DNA of 48,855 nt from Proteobacteria bacterium SG_bin9 (GCA_002083525.1 LWDM01000021.1:1-48855), one strand, 5' to 3'. Counted from the stretch's first letter, positions 6,794 to 16,786 are shown. The notes: generated from the sequence alone by a model not told the origin. Numbers and translations are program-made.

Positions 6794-7093
6794 TTACCTG
6801 ACGTCGACCTTGGCCGGGGTGATGATCTCGATCTTGGCGGGCGCGCTCATGCATTCTTTCACGATCTTGCGCCATGTGCGCATGTGATCGCTCGCGCCGT
6901 GCGGCCCGAGCGCGTCAGCGTTCTCCCACTGCTCGACGAAAACAAACTTGGCAGGATCGGTCACGCTCTCGTGCATGTCGTAGGCAATGCAGCCCGGTTC
7001 CTTCCGGGTCTCGGCAATGCACTTGGTTGCGCCCGCGATCAGCTCGGCGCGGGTTTCGGGTTTCACGGTCAAAGTCGCAACAACGTAAATCAC
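6794..7093 (-). CDS. Antibiotic-biosynthesis-monooxygenase (ABM) domain protein, YgiN-like, copy 1
   Basis: A 99-residue ABM-fold protein starting with GTG at 7093 after GGAGGA. Family features are the MIYVVATLTVKPETR strand-helix start, GCIAYDMHESVTDP and VEQW, with a conserved His42 (DMHES) matched by DSHVS in the neighbouring copy. It follows ureC by 40 nt and precedes its paralogue by 13 nt, so both are probably co-transcribed with urease. The chemistry is unknown; the C-terminal ends (NVERM against KVDVR) are the least similar part of the pair. Confidence 0.85.
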   Translation of the reverse strand: MIYVVATLTVKPETRAELIAGATKCIAETRKEPGCIAYDMHESVTDPAKFVFVEQWENADALGPHGASDHMRTWRKIVKECMSAPAKIEIITPAKVDVR

Positions 7094-7133
7094 GCACAGT
7101 CCTCCCGGCTTTTTTATTATGGTCGGAGGGACC

Positions 7134-8849
<1,716 letters not shown>

Positions 8850-8856
8850 TCGCTCC

Positions 8857-9162
8857 TTACAGCTTGCCCATCACGTCACCGCGGAAGCCGTAGACCATCC
8901 GCTTGCCTGCGAGCGCGACCAGCGTCACCTCGCGCGTCTGTCCGGGCTCGAAGCGTACGGCGGTCCCTGCCGCAATATCGAGCCGCATGCCCCGCGCTTT
9001 CTTGCGATCGAACTTGAGCGCCGGATTGGTCTCGAAGAAATGATAGTGCGAGCCGACCTGGATCGGCCGGTCACCCGTGTTGGCGACGGTGAGCGTCACG
9101 GTCTTGCGGCCCGTGTTGAGCTCGATCTCGCCATCCTTGATGAACAGTTCGCCGGGAATCAT
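8857..9162 (-). CDS. ureB: UreB, urease beta subunit
   Basis: Small structural subunit of the bacterial three-subunit urease. At 101 aa it has the typical start MIPGELFIKDGEIELN, then GDRPIQVGSHYHFFETN and the FEPGQTREVTLVALAG region that packs on UreC. GGAGGG lies 10 nt before the ATG, and the ATG overlaps the stop of the preceding DUF4375-like gene (ATGA), so translation of the two is probably coupled. In most genomes ureA precedes ureB directly; here they are separated by an extra gene. Confidence 0.98.
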   Translation of the reverse strand: MIPGELFIKDGEIELNTGRKTVTLTVANTGDRPIQVGSHYHFFETNPALKFDRKKARGMRLDIAAGTAVRFEPGQTREVTLVALAGKRMVYGFRGDVMGKL

Positions 9163-9650
9163 GGGGCGGTGCCCTCCTGCCAGAAGTCGTCGGATTGTCC
9201 GAAGCTGTCGCGATGCCGCGATGCGTAGTTGTAAATGGCGATGACAAAGTCATCGAGCCGGTCGAAGAATAGTCTGTCGAGCACTGCGAGACGATCGAGT
9301 AAGTCTGGCGGCGGCGACAACAGCAGCGCTGTGCGTGCAGTTTCGCCGCTCCAAATCGTTTCCGCGCCAATGAGCGCCAGGGCTTCCGCAACGATGGTGC
9401 TGTAGTAAGTGGCACCCGCCGCGCTTAGATCATCGCGGATGTACGCCACGAGATCACCATCCGATTGCCGAAAGAAATTCCACAATCCGTCAGTGCAGAT
9501 CGATGCATGAAAATTCCACAACACGTAGAACGCTCGTTGTGGACCGTCGAGTTCACCGACGCGGCTATACAAGAAGGGCTCATAGAGGGACCAGAGTTTC
9601 TGTCCCGCCTGATCGACATCCCTTTCCATGGCCATCTCGCAATCGATCAT
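9159..9650 (-). CDS. DUF4375 (DMP19-like) domain protein embedded between ureA and ureB
   Basis: The 163-residue protein matches the general pattern of DUF4375: an alpha-helical fold with an LWNF... segment (about 44-47), the DGLWNFFRQSDGD motif (54-66; family NGGF.QFF.NS.G) and ALALIGAE. No signal peptide, no membrane helix, no catalytic motif. The function is unknown; family members occur as stand-alone soluble proteins and sometimes as candidate immunity proteins. It lies 11 nt after ureA and overlaps ureB by the ATGA tetranucleotide. The start at ATG 9650 lacks a good ribosome-binding site; ATGs at 9635 and 9629 are alternatives, preceded by GCGAG. Confidence 0.7.
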   Translation of the reverse strand: MIDCEMAMERDVDQAGQKLWSLYEPFLYSRVGELDGPQRAFYVLWNFHASICTDGLWNFFRQSDGDLVAYIRDDLSAAGATYYSTIVAEALALIGAETIWSGETARTALLLSPPPDLLDRLAVLDRLFFDRLDDFVIAIYNYASRHRDSFGQSDDFWQEGTAP

Positions 9651-9661
9651 AGACCAACCGC

Positions 9662-9964
9662 TTATCTAATCGGCTCATGCACCGTGACGAGCTTGGTGCC
9701 GTCCGGGAATGTGGCTTCGACCTGGATGTCGTGAATCATCTCGGGAATGCCGTCCATCACCTGCGCGCGGGTAATGACCTGCGCGCCCGCCTGCATCAGA
9801 TCGGCGACCGTACGCCCGTCGCGTGCGCCCTCGATGATGAAGTCGGTAATCAGCGCGATCGCTTCAGGATGATTGAGCTTGATGCCGCGCTCGAGCCGGC
9901 GTCGCGCGACAATCGCAGCCATGGACACGAGCAGCTTGTCTTTTTCGCGGGGAGAGAGATTCAT
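9662..9964 (-). CDS. ureA: UreA, urease gamma subunit
   Basis: At 100 aa it has the family length and sequence: MNLSPREKDKLLVSMAAIVA, RGIKLNHPEAIALITDFI, DGRTVADLM and the C-terminal VTVHEPIR. It is a structural subunit of the urease trimer unit. The ORF continues upstream to 10042, but ATG 9964 gives the standard N-terminus. It is 43 nt downstream of ureD. Confidence 0.98.
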   Translation of the reverse strand: MNLSPREKDKLLVSMAAIVARRRLERGIKLNHPEAIALITDFIIEGARDGRTVADLMQAGAQVITRAQVMDGIPEMIHDIQVEATFPDGTKLVTVHEPIR

Positions 9965-10007
9965 GCAGACACTCGCGGGTATGAGCTTCCAACGAAAACG
10001 TGTGACG

Positions 10008-10844
10008 TTATTGCACCCAGATGCGCGGCAGCGGGACGACATTCGCTTGCGCCAGCACGGCGATCATATCGGCGCGCAGACGAGCGGCATCTTGCGCACA
10101 GAAGCGCACCATTGCAAATCCGTTCCACACCGAGACGCCGACTTCGCAGCCGAATGACGGCTCAAGTTCACGGATGCGCGCAGCAAGCGCTTCATCACCG
10201 GGCGCGATGAGCACCGTACCGATCGCGACGCCTCCCTTGGCAATCGCAGACTTGCTGAGTTGCGCGGCGATATTGCCATCGAGCCGCACGGTCTCGGCAA
10301 ACACCAGCTTGCCGCCGCGGCGCATGCGCCAGCGATCGACCAGACGGCCGTCAGTCATGGTCTCGTCCATGGCCGTGCGGCCAAACACGACGATCTCGCA
10401 GAGAAGGAGCGTCGCCGTTTCGGCGAGATCGATCTCGAACGACCGCGCCGCTCGGGCATGGTTGAACAGGATCGTTTCCTGCGGCACCCAGGCAAGGCAT
10501 GCGCCGTCACCGGCATTCAACGTGACGTTGATGCGTGCGTCGGGTCCATGCGAACGATAGATTTTCTCGGCGGCGGCCGTAGTAACAGTCACGCTCGCAC
10601 CCACGCCGGCCGTGACATCGACGCCGAAGACGTCGCCACCGGCGACACCGCCTGCCGTGTTGATGAGAACGCCGGAGAGTCCCTTCCCGTCCGGATTAGG
10701 AAAGCGCAGCCGCAGCGAGCCGTGCTCGTGAATATCGCGCAGCCGGGTCACACCCGCAGCATCGGCCGCGACGTCGAACGTCACGCCACCCGCCGCGCGA
10801 TTGGCCGCGAACACCGCCGACTGGCTCGCCGCAACTCGCCCCAT
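10008..10844 (-). CDS. ureD: UreD (UreH), urease accessory protein
   Basis: This 278-residue scaffold protein binds apo-urease and recruits UreF and UreG for nickel insertion. Family features include LRFPNPDGKGLSGVLINTAGG followed by VAGGD (about 46-75), TTAAAEKIYRS, WVPQETILF and LCEIVVFGRTAM. It is the first ure gene after the transporter genes, 50 nt from urtE, without a visible terminator between them, so it is probably read through from urt. Confidence 0.96.
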   Translation of the reverse strand: MGRVAASQSAVFAANRAAGGVTFDVAADAAGVTRLRDIHEHGSLRLRFPNPDGKGLSGVLINTAGGVAGGDVFGVDVTAGVGASVTVTTAAAEKIYRSHGPDARINVTLNAGDGACLAWVPQETILFNHARAARSFEIDLAETATLLLCEIVVFGRTAMDETMTDGRLVDRWRMRRGGKLVFAETVRLDGNIAAQLSKSAIAKGGVAIGTVLIAPGDEALAARIRELEPSFGCEVGVSVWNGFAMVRFCAQDAARLRADMIAVLAQANVVPLPRIWVQ

Positions 10845-10894
10845 TCGCCTACGCCCCGTTACGCCGATGACCGAGAACGCTAGAGCGCCGTTCC

Positions 10895-11590
10895 TTAAAG
10901 CGCCATCGCCCGGCTGATTTCAGCCGGATCGAGCGTCGAACGATCGCAGGAGAACTTCACCGCGCCGCGATCCATCACCGCGAAATGGTCGCCCAGTTCG
11001 CAGGCAAAGTCGAGATACTGCTCGACCAGAACGATGGCGATATTTCCGAGATTGCGCAGGTAAGAAATGGCGCGGCCGATGTCCTTGATGATCGACGGCT
11101 GAATGCCCTCCGTCGGCTCATCCAGCAGCAGCAGTTTCGGGCGCATCACCAAGGCGCGACCGATCGCAAGCTGCTGCTGCTGACCGCCGGAGAGATCGCC
11201 ACCGCGGCGGCCGAGCATTGAATTCAGTACAGGGAATAGCGAGAACACGTCGTCCGGAATGTTGCGTTGGTCGCGCGGCAGTGGTGCGTAGCCGGTCTTG
11301 AGATTTTCCTCGACGGTCAGCAGCGGGAAAATCTCGCGGCCTTGCGGCACGAAGGCGATGCCCTTGCGCGCGCGCTCATACGGCCGCAGCCCGCTGATAT
11401 CGGCACCATCGAACTCGATCGAACCGCTGGCGATCGGATACTGACCGACCATCGCACGCAAGAGGCTGGTCTTGCCGACGCCGTTGCGGCCGAGAACGCA
11501 GGTCACCTTCCCAGGCTCGGCCTTGATCGATACGCCGCGCAGCGCCTGCGCCGCGCCGTAATAGAGGGTAATGTCCTTGACGTCCAACAT
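10895..11590 (-). CDS. urtE: UrtE, urea ABC transporter ATP-binding protein
   Basis: A 231-residue ABC ATPase of the branched-chain/urea subfamily: Walker A GRNGVGKT (34-41), Q-loop VPQGREIFP, signature LSGGQQQQ, Walker B LLLLDEPTEGIQPSI, and the switch His replaced in context by VEQYLDFA as in LivF-type proteins. DEPTEGIQPSI plus the neighbouring genes identify UrtE rather than LivF. It pairs with UrtD to energise the UrtBC channel. It is separated from urtD by 62 nt that contain a palindromic repeat. Confidence 0.95.
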   Translation of the reverse strand: MLDVKDITLYYGAAQALRGVSIKAEPGKVTCVLGRNGVGKTSLLRAMVGQYPIASGSIEFDGADISGLRPYERARKGIAFVPQGREIFPLLTVEENLKTGYAPLPRDQRNIPDDVFSLFPVLNSMLGRRGGDLSGGQQQQLAIGRALVMRPKLLLLDEPTEGIQPSIIKDIGRAISYLRNLGNIAIVLVEQYLDFACELGDHFAVMDRGAVKFSCDRSTLDPAEISRAMAL

Positions 11591-11605
11591 GACTATTTCT
11601 CTTTT

Positions 11606-11652
11606 CGCATGATCTTATCCGAAAACCGGTACCCACTTTTCGGGATCATGCG
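11606..11652. repeat. Palindromic intergenic repeat of the Rhizobiales type
   Basis: Arms CGCATGATC (11606-11614) and GATCATGCG (11644-11652) enclose a second pair, CCGAAAA (11619-11625) and TTTTCGG (11637-11643). I recognise this sequence type as a frequent intergenic repeat in Bradyrhizobium relatives; that is memory, not a search. It ends exactly at the urtD stop and could form a stable hairpin between urtD and urtE in the mRNA. Confidence 0.75.
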
Positions 11653-12405
11653 TTACCGCCCCAGATACACTTCGATGACGCGCTCGTTCGACGACACCTG
11701 ATCGAGCGTGCCTTCGGCAAGAACCGATCCTTCGTGCAGACAGGTGACGCGTACGCCGAGCTCACGCACGAACGTCATGTCGTGCTCGACCACGACCACC
11801 GTCTTTTCCTTGTTGATCTCTTTCAGCAGCTCGGCGGTCTGGTGCGTCTCGACGTCGGTCATGCCGGCGACAGGCTCGTCCACCAGCAGCAGCTTCGGAT
11901 CCTGCGCGAGCAGCATGCCGATCTCAAGCCACTGCTTCTGGCCGTGGGACAAGCTGCCCGCAAGCCGGTCACGAGCGCCGGTGAGGCGGATTGTTTCCAG
12001 CACGCGATCGATGCGCTCGGCTTCGGCAGCGGCTTGCCGCCAGAACAGCGTGGCACGAACGCGATGGTCCGTATTCAGCGCCAGCAGGAGATTGTCCTCG
12101 ACCGTCTGGCTTTCGAATACGGTCGGTTTCTGAAACTTGCGGCCGATGCCGAGCTTGGCGATCTCGGTCTCATCGAGGCGCGTGAGATCGACGCTGCCAT
12201 CGAAAAGCACGTCGCCCTCGTCCGGCTTGGTCTTGCCGGTGATGATATCCATCATCGTCGTCTTACCGGCGCCGTTCGGGCCGATGATCGCCCGCATCTC
12301 GCCAGGCGCGATGGTCAACGACAGGTTGTTGATGGCGTGGAAGCCGTCGAACGAGACATGGACGCCGTCGAGATAGAGCATCGCCGAAGTTGTGCGCGCA
12401 TCCAT
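11653..12405 (-). CDS. urtD: UrtD, urea ABC transporter ATP-binding protein
   Basis: A 250-residue ABC ATPase: Walker A GPNGAGKT (42-49), the Q-loop GIGRKFQKPTVFE, signature LSHGQKQWLEIG, Walker B LLLVDEPVAGMTD and switch His in VVEHDMTFV. The KFQKPTVFE and LSHGQKQWLE wording is typical of UrtD. ATG 12405 follows GGAG by about 8 nt and lies 4 nt after the urtC stop; the longer open frame upstream is antisense-like and not protein. Confidence 0.95.
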   Translation of the reverse strand: MDARTTSAMLYLDGVHVSFDGFHAINNLSLTIAPGEMRAIIGPNGAGKTTMMDIITGKTKPDEGDVLFDGSVDLTRLDETEIAKLGIGRKFQKPTVFESQTVEDNLLLALNTDHRVRATLFWRQAAAEAERIDRVLETIRLTGARDRLAGSLSHGQKQWLEIGMLLAQDPKLLLVDEPVAGMTDVETHQTAELLKEINKEKTVVVVEHDMTFVRELGVRVTCLHEGSVLAEGTLDQVSSNERVIEVYLGR

Positions 12406-12409
12406 GTCG

Positions 12410-13555
12410 TTACTCCGCCGGCTTGCTGGCCGGTTCTTCCGGCACGGGGACGAGCCGCTGTGCCCGCCATGGCGTCCACCACGCCTGCACAGTGCCGACG
12501 ATACCCTTCGGCAACAGCAGCGTGACAAGGATGAACAGCGCACCCAGCATGAACAGCCAGTATGGCGCCAACGGACCCGATGTGAACACGGTCTTTGCGT
12601 AATTGACGACGATGGCGCCGAGCGCCGCACCAATCAGCGTACCGCGGCCGCCGACCGCAACCCAGATCACGGCCTCAATGGAATTGCCCGGCGCGAATTC
12701 ACCCGGATTGATGATGCCGACTTGCGGCACATACAGCGCACCGGCGACGCCGGCCATGCAGGCCGAGACCGTGAACACGAAGAGCTTGTAGGACTCGACG
12801 CGATAGCCGAGGAAGCGCGTCCGCGATTCGGCGTCGCGCACCGCGATCAACACATTGCCGAGCTTCGATGTGACGATCGCGCGGCAAATGATGAAGCCGG
12901 CGGCGAGCGAAAGGCACGACAGCAAGAACAACACGGCGCGCGTCCCCTGGGCCTGCACGTTGAAGCCGAGGATATCCTTGAAGTCGGTGAGGCCGTTGTT
13001 GCCGCCGAAGCCGAAATTGTTACGGAAGAAGCCTAGCATCAGCGCATACGTCATCGCCTGCGTGATGATCGAGAGGTAGACGCCGGTGACACGCGAGCGG
13101 AACGCGAACCAGCCGAAACCAAACGCGAGCAGACCGGGCACGAACAGCACCATCAGCATCGCGAACCAGAACATGTCGAAGCCGTACCAATACCACGGCA
13201 GCTCCTTGTAGTTCAGGAACACCATGAAGTCCGGCAGGATCGGATTGGCGTAGACGCCGCGCGTGCCGATCTGGCGCATCAGGTACATACCCATCGCGTA
13301 ACCGCCGAGCGCGAAGAACGCGCCGTGGCCGAGCGAGAGAATGCCGCAGTAGCCCCAGATCAGGTCGATCGACAGTGCCAGGATCGCGTAGCAGACGTAC
13401 TTGCCGAACAGTGCGATCAGGTAGGTCGGGACATGAAAGAACGATGTCGGCGGCAGCAGCAGGTTCAACAGCGGCAGCACGATGCCGACGCCGGCGACGA
13501 TCAGCAGGAAAATGCTGGCGCTTCGGTTGAGCGAGCGGGTGAGAACGTGGGTCAT
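12410..13555 (-). CDS. urtC: UrtC, urea ABC transporter permease
   Basis: This 381-residue membrane protein is LivM-like, with about ten predicted helices and the family motifs LSLGHGAFFALGGYAMGMYL (about 72-91) and AVRDAESRTRFLGY (about 238-251). The C-terminal tail is Pro/Glu-rich. With UrtB it forms the inner-membrane pore for urea. ATG 13555 overlaps the urtB stop (ATGA), and the following urtD starts 4 nt after its stop. Confidence 0.95.
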   Translation of the reverse strand: MTHVLTRSLNRSASIFLLIVAGVGIVLPLLNLLLPPTSFFHVPTYLIALFGKYVCYAILALSIDLIWGYCGILSLGHGAFFALGGYAMGMYLMRQIGTRGVYANPILPDFMVFLNYKELPWYWYGFDMFWFAMLMVLFVPGLLAFGFGWFAFRSRVTGVYLSIITQAMTYALMLGFFRNNFGFGGNNGLTDFKDILGFNVQAQGTRAVLFLLSCLSLAAGFIICRAIVTSKLGNVLIAVRDAESRTRFLGYRVESYKLFVFTVSACMAGVAGALYVPQVGIINPGEFAPGNSIEAVIWVAVGGRGTLIGAALGAIVVNYAKTVFTSGPLAPYWLFMLGALFILVTLLLPKGIVGTVQAWWTPWRAQRLVPVPEEPASKPAE

Positions 13556-15162
13556 GCCTCGACCGCCCGCCCCTTCAGCGCGAACAGGCCGCGCGGCCGC
13601 TTCTGGATGAAGAGAATGATCAGCACCAGAATAGCGATCTTGCCGAGTACGGCGCCCGCGACCGGCTCGAGGAACTTGTTGGCGACGCCGAGCGTCAACG
13701 CACCGACGAGCGTGCCCCACAGATTGCCGACGCCACCGAACACCACGACCATGAACGAATCGATGATATAGCTCTGACCGAGATTGGGGCTGACGTTGTC
13801 GATCTGCGACAGTGCCACACCGGCGATGCCGGCAATGCCCGAGCCGAGGCCGAAGGTCAGCGCATCGACGCGCGAGGTCGCGATACCCATCGACGCCGCC
13901 ATGCGGCGGTTCTGCGTCACCGCGCGCATCTCCAATCCGATCCGGCTGTAGCGAAGCATCGCCAGCAGGATGAAGAACACGGCGATGGTGAAACAGACGA
14001 TCCAGAGGCGGCTGTAGGTGATGGTGATCTGACCGATCTCGAACGCACCGCTCATCCATGAGGGATTACCGACCTCGCGGTTGGTCGGGCCGAACATGGT
14101 GCGCACCGCCTGCTGCAGCACCAGCGAGATGCCCCACGTGGCAAGTAACGTTTCGAGTGCGCGGCCATAGAGAAACTTGATGACGCAGCGTTCGATCAGA
14201 ATGCCGATCAGACCGGCGACGGCGAATGCCAAAGGCACGGCGATCAGAAGCGAGTAATCGAACAGACCTGGATACTTGTTACGGATCACTTCCTGCACCA
14301 CGAAGGTGACGTAGGCGCCGATCATCACCATTTCGCCGTGCGCCATGTTGATGACGCCCATCACGCCGAAGGTGATGGCGAGGCCGATGGCGGCGAGCAG
14401 CAACACCGAGCCGAGCGAGATGCCGTACCAGGCGTTCTGGCCGATCGACCACAGTGCGAGATTATTCTGGATAGAGCCGATCGCGCTTTGCACCACGCCC
14501 GTCACGTCGGGCGACAAACCGCTCAGTCCTGACAGCAGCGCCAATGCGTCCTGATCGCCGCGGGCGCGGATGGTCGACACCGCCTCGATCTTGTCGGTCT
14601 CGGATGCATCGGGCTTGGACAGAATGATCGCGGCACGCGCTTCGGCAAAGGCTCGCTTTGCGGCGGACACGTTCTCCTTCTTCAGAGCATCCTCGATTGC
14701 CGGCAACGCGGCTGCATCGCGAGTCTTGAACGCCGATTGTGCGGCCTGTATGCGGCGCGCCGGATCGGGGGAGAGCAACGTCAGCGAACCCAACGCGGCT
14801 TCGACTACACGACGCAGACGGTTGTTGAGGCGGACGGCGCTGGCACTGGCGGGTGCGCTTGCAACGGCAGAACCGGTCGCCGCGTCGACGACCTTGCCGT
14901 CGGCCTGCCTGATCAGAACGGCCTTGCTCGCGGTATCGGCGAGCAGACGGCCTTCCTGAAGCGCGGAAATAATCGGAAGCGCTTGCGTATTGCCGCTCGC
15001 AGCGAGCGCGCTGACAGCCGCTTCGGTATCGGAGAATGAATCATTGGCAAACTGGCCGACTGCATCTTCAAACGGCCCGGCTGAGGACGGAATCGCCGCG
15101 AACACCACAAGGAGGATCGCGAGCACCGCCGCGCGCAAACAATCAACAAATGACTTTGACAC
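13552..15162 (-). CDS. urtB: UrtB, urea ABC transporter permease with N-terminal periplasmic domain
   Basis: At 536 aa it is much longer than LivH-type permeases, as expected for UrtB. GTG 15162 opens a signal peptide (AAVLAILLVVFAAIPSSAG), then an Ala-rich helical periplasmic region of about 200 residues, then the permease (INMAHGEMVMIGAYVTF; SVVLLAAIG-type helices; RMAASMGI loop). The extended domain is specific to urea transporters and probably contacts UrtA. The start is supported by the signal peptide and GGGGC upstream. Confidence 0.93.
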   Translation of the reverse strand: MSKSFVDCLRAAVLAILLVVFAAIPSSAGPFEDAVGQFANDSFSDTEAAVSALAASGNTQALPIISALQEGRLLADTASKAVLIRQADGKVVDAATGSAVASAPASASAVRLNNRLRRVVEAALGSLTLLSPDPARRIQAAQSAFKTRDAAALPAIEDALKKENVSAAKRAFAEARAAIILSKPDASETDKIEAVSTIRARGDQDALALLSGLSGLSPDVTGVVQSAIGSIQNNLALWSIGQNAWYGISLGSVLLLAAIGLAITFGVMGVINMAHGEMVMIGAYVTFVVQEVIRNKYPGLFDYSLLIAVPLAFAVAGLIGILIERCVIKFLYGRALETLLATWGISLVLQQAVRTMFGPTNREVGNPSWMSGAFEIGQITITYSRLWIVCFTIAVFFILLAMLRYSRIGLEMRAVTQNRRMAASMGIATSRVDALTFGLGSGIAGIAGVALSQIDNVSPNLGQSYIIDSFMVVVFGGVGNLWGTLVGALTLGVANKFLEPVAGAVLGKIAILVLIILFIQKRPRGLFALKGRAVEA

Positions 15163-15186
15163 TGGCTTGCCCCGGCAGAAGAGCGA

Positions 15187-15213
15187 GGAAGGCGGCGGTT
15201 GCCGCCGCCTTCC
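15187..15213. promoter_or_regulatory. Very stable hairpin between urtA and urtB
   Basis: GGAAGGCGGCGG (15187-15198) pairs perfectly with CCGCCGCCTTCC (15202-15213) around a 3-nt loop. There is no T-run, so it probably protects the urtA mRNA 3' end or slows the polymerase, letting the binding protein be made in excess over the permease. Confidence 0.7.
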
Positions 15214-15233
15214 GGATTGTCGAACGGCGGGTC

Positions 15234-16553
15234 TTACGAACCCTGACCGCCACACTTGTTGGTCTTGGTGTTGTAGTTGCCGCACTTCAGCTTGACCCAG
15301 TCAGCGATCAGGTCCTTGGAGCCATCGAGCTCCTTCGACCAGGCGTCGCCCGGGACGAGGCCGGGGGTCTTCCACACCACGTCGAACTGGCCGTCGGCTT
15401 TGATTTCGCCGATGAACACAGGCTTGGTGATGTGGTGGTTGGCGAGCATTTCCGACTCGCCGCCGGTCAGGTTCTTGGCCTTGATGCCGGGGAGCGCGTC
15501 GATGACCTTGTCCGGATCGACCGTCTTCGCCGCTTCAACCGCCTTCACCCACATGGCGAAGCCGATCACGTGCGCTTCCATCGGGTCGTTGGTGACGGCC
15601 TTGTCGCTCTTCTTGAAGGCCTTCCACTTGGCGATGAAGTCGGCGTTGCCCGGGTCCTTGATCGACTGGAAGTAGTTCCACGCAGCGAGGTGACCGAGCA
15701 GCGGCTTGGTGTCGATGCCGGCGAGTTCTTCTTCACCCACCGAGAACGCCACGACCGGAATGTCGGTCGCCTTGATGCCCTGGTTGCCGAGTTCCTTGTA
15801 GAACGGAACGTTGGCGTCACCGTTGATGGTCGAAACCACGGCCGTCTTCTTGCCGGCCGAGCCGAACTTCTTGATGTCGGCCACGATCGTCTGCCAGTCG
15901 GAGTGCCCGAACGGCGTGTAGTTGATCATGATGTCTTCGGCCTTGACGCCCTTCGACTTCAGGTAGGCTTCAAGAATCTTGTTGGTGGTGCGCGGATAGA
16001 CATAGTCGGTGCCGGCCAGAACCCAGCGCTGCACCTTTTCTTCCTTGGCGAGATAGTCGACCGCCGGAATCGCCTGCTGGTTAGGCGCCGCGCCGGTGTA
16101 GAACACGTTACGCTCGGACTCTTCGCCCTCGTACTGCACCGGATAGAACAGGATCGAATTCAGCTCCTTGAATACGGGGAGCACCGACTTGCGCGACACC
16201 GAGGTCCAGCAGCCGAACACGACGGAGACCTTCTCCTTGGTGATCAGCTCGCGCGCCTTTTCGGCGAACAGCGGCCAGTTCGAGGCAGGGTCGACGACGA
16301 CAGCTTCAAGCTTCTTGCCGAGAACGCCACCCTTCTTGTTCTGCTCGTCGATGAGGAAGAGCATCGTGTCCTTCAGCGTGGTTTCGCTGATGGCCATGGT
16401 GCCCGAGAGCGAGTGAAGGATACCGACCTTGATCGTGTCCTGCGCTTGAGCCGGAGCGAAGGCGCCCAATCCGAGCGCCAAGCCGGCGGCAGCCGCCAGC
16501 GCCTTGCGGCGCGTAAGCGGGGCCTTAATTGCATGAGCAAAATGAGTAAGCAT
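15234..16553 (-). CDS. urtA: UrtA, urea ABC transporter substrate-binding protein
   Basis: This periplasmic urea receptor has 439 residues. The signal sequence has twin Arg (LTRRKALAAAAGLALG) and ends AQAQ, so export may be Tat or Sec. The mature start DTIKVGILHSLSGTMAISE, then GCWTSVSRKSVLPVF and YPVQYEGEESERNVFYTGAAP, are typical UrtA/FmdD-type sequence. The conserved C-terminal Cys pair (KCGNYNTKTNKCGG) is present. It is first in the block, downstream of a sigma-54 promoter with a leader of about 61 nt. Confidence 0.97.
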   Translation of the reverse strand: MLTHFAHAIKAPLTRRKALAAAAGLALGLGAFAPAQAQDTIKVGILHSLSGTMAISETTLKDTMLFLIDEQNKKGGVLGKKLEAVVVDPASNWPLFAEKARELITKEKVSVVFGCWTSVSRKSVLPVFKELNSILFYPVQYEGEESERNVFYTGAAPNQQAIPAVDYLAKEEKVQRWVLAGTDYVYPRTTNKILEAYLKSKGVKAEDIMINYTPFGHSDWQTIVADIKKFGSAGKKTAVVSTINGDANVPFYKELGNQGIKATDIPVVAFSVGEEELAGIDTKPLLGHLAAWNYFQSIKDPGNADFIAKWKAFKKSDKAVTNDPMEAHVIGFAMWVKAVEAAKTVDPDKVIDALPGIKAKNLTGGESEMLANHHITKPVFIGEIKADGQFDVVWKTPGLVPGDAWSKELDGSKDLIADWVKLKCGNYNTKTNKCGGQGS

Positions 16554-16625
16554 GAAACGGTGTCTCCCTGACGCGGACGTTAGCCCTGTGTTTCAGACGC
16601 GGCGGACGGCCGCGTTAAGGAAATC

Positions 16626-16641
16626 GCAAGAACCGTGCCAA
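16626..16641 (-). promoter_or_regulatory. Sigma-54 promoter of the urt-ure block
   Basis: Minus strand TTGGCACGGTTCTTGC matches the RpoN consensus TGGCACG-N4-TTGC, with GG at -25/-24 (16639-16638) and GC at -13/-12 (16627-16626), exactly 12 bp apart. The start would be near 16614. It implies NtrC-type nitrogen control; no clear NtrC dyad was found upstream. Confidence 0.85.
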
Positions 16642-16774
16642 GGAAGTAGGCTGCGTTAAGGGTATGATTTTGCTTAGGCTTCCCGCCTAGAGGTACGATG
16701 CGACCAGCTTTCGTGCTTAAAGTGGCTGCACTTGACCGCTTTTGCGTCATTTTTTCTGCCCATGTTTTGATCAT

Positions 16775-16786
16775 ATTGTCGACAAT
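16775..16786. promoter_or_regulatory. 12-bp perfect palindrome ATTGTCGACAAT
   Basis: It lies about 135 bp upstream of the sigma-54 promoter and 284 bp before the helicase start. The TTGT..ACAA form resembles operators of GntR/FadR-type regulators. No regulator gene is adjacent, so its role is open. Confidence 0.4.

Noticed and set aside
16713..16731. GTGC-N11-GCAC as an NtrC enhancer upstream of urtA
   Set aside because: NtrC sites have the opposite order (GCAC...GTGC). The match is only four bases per arm.
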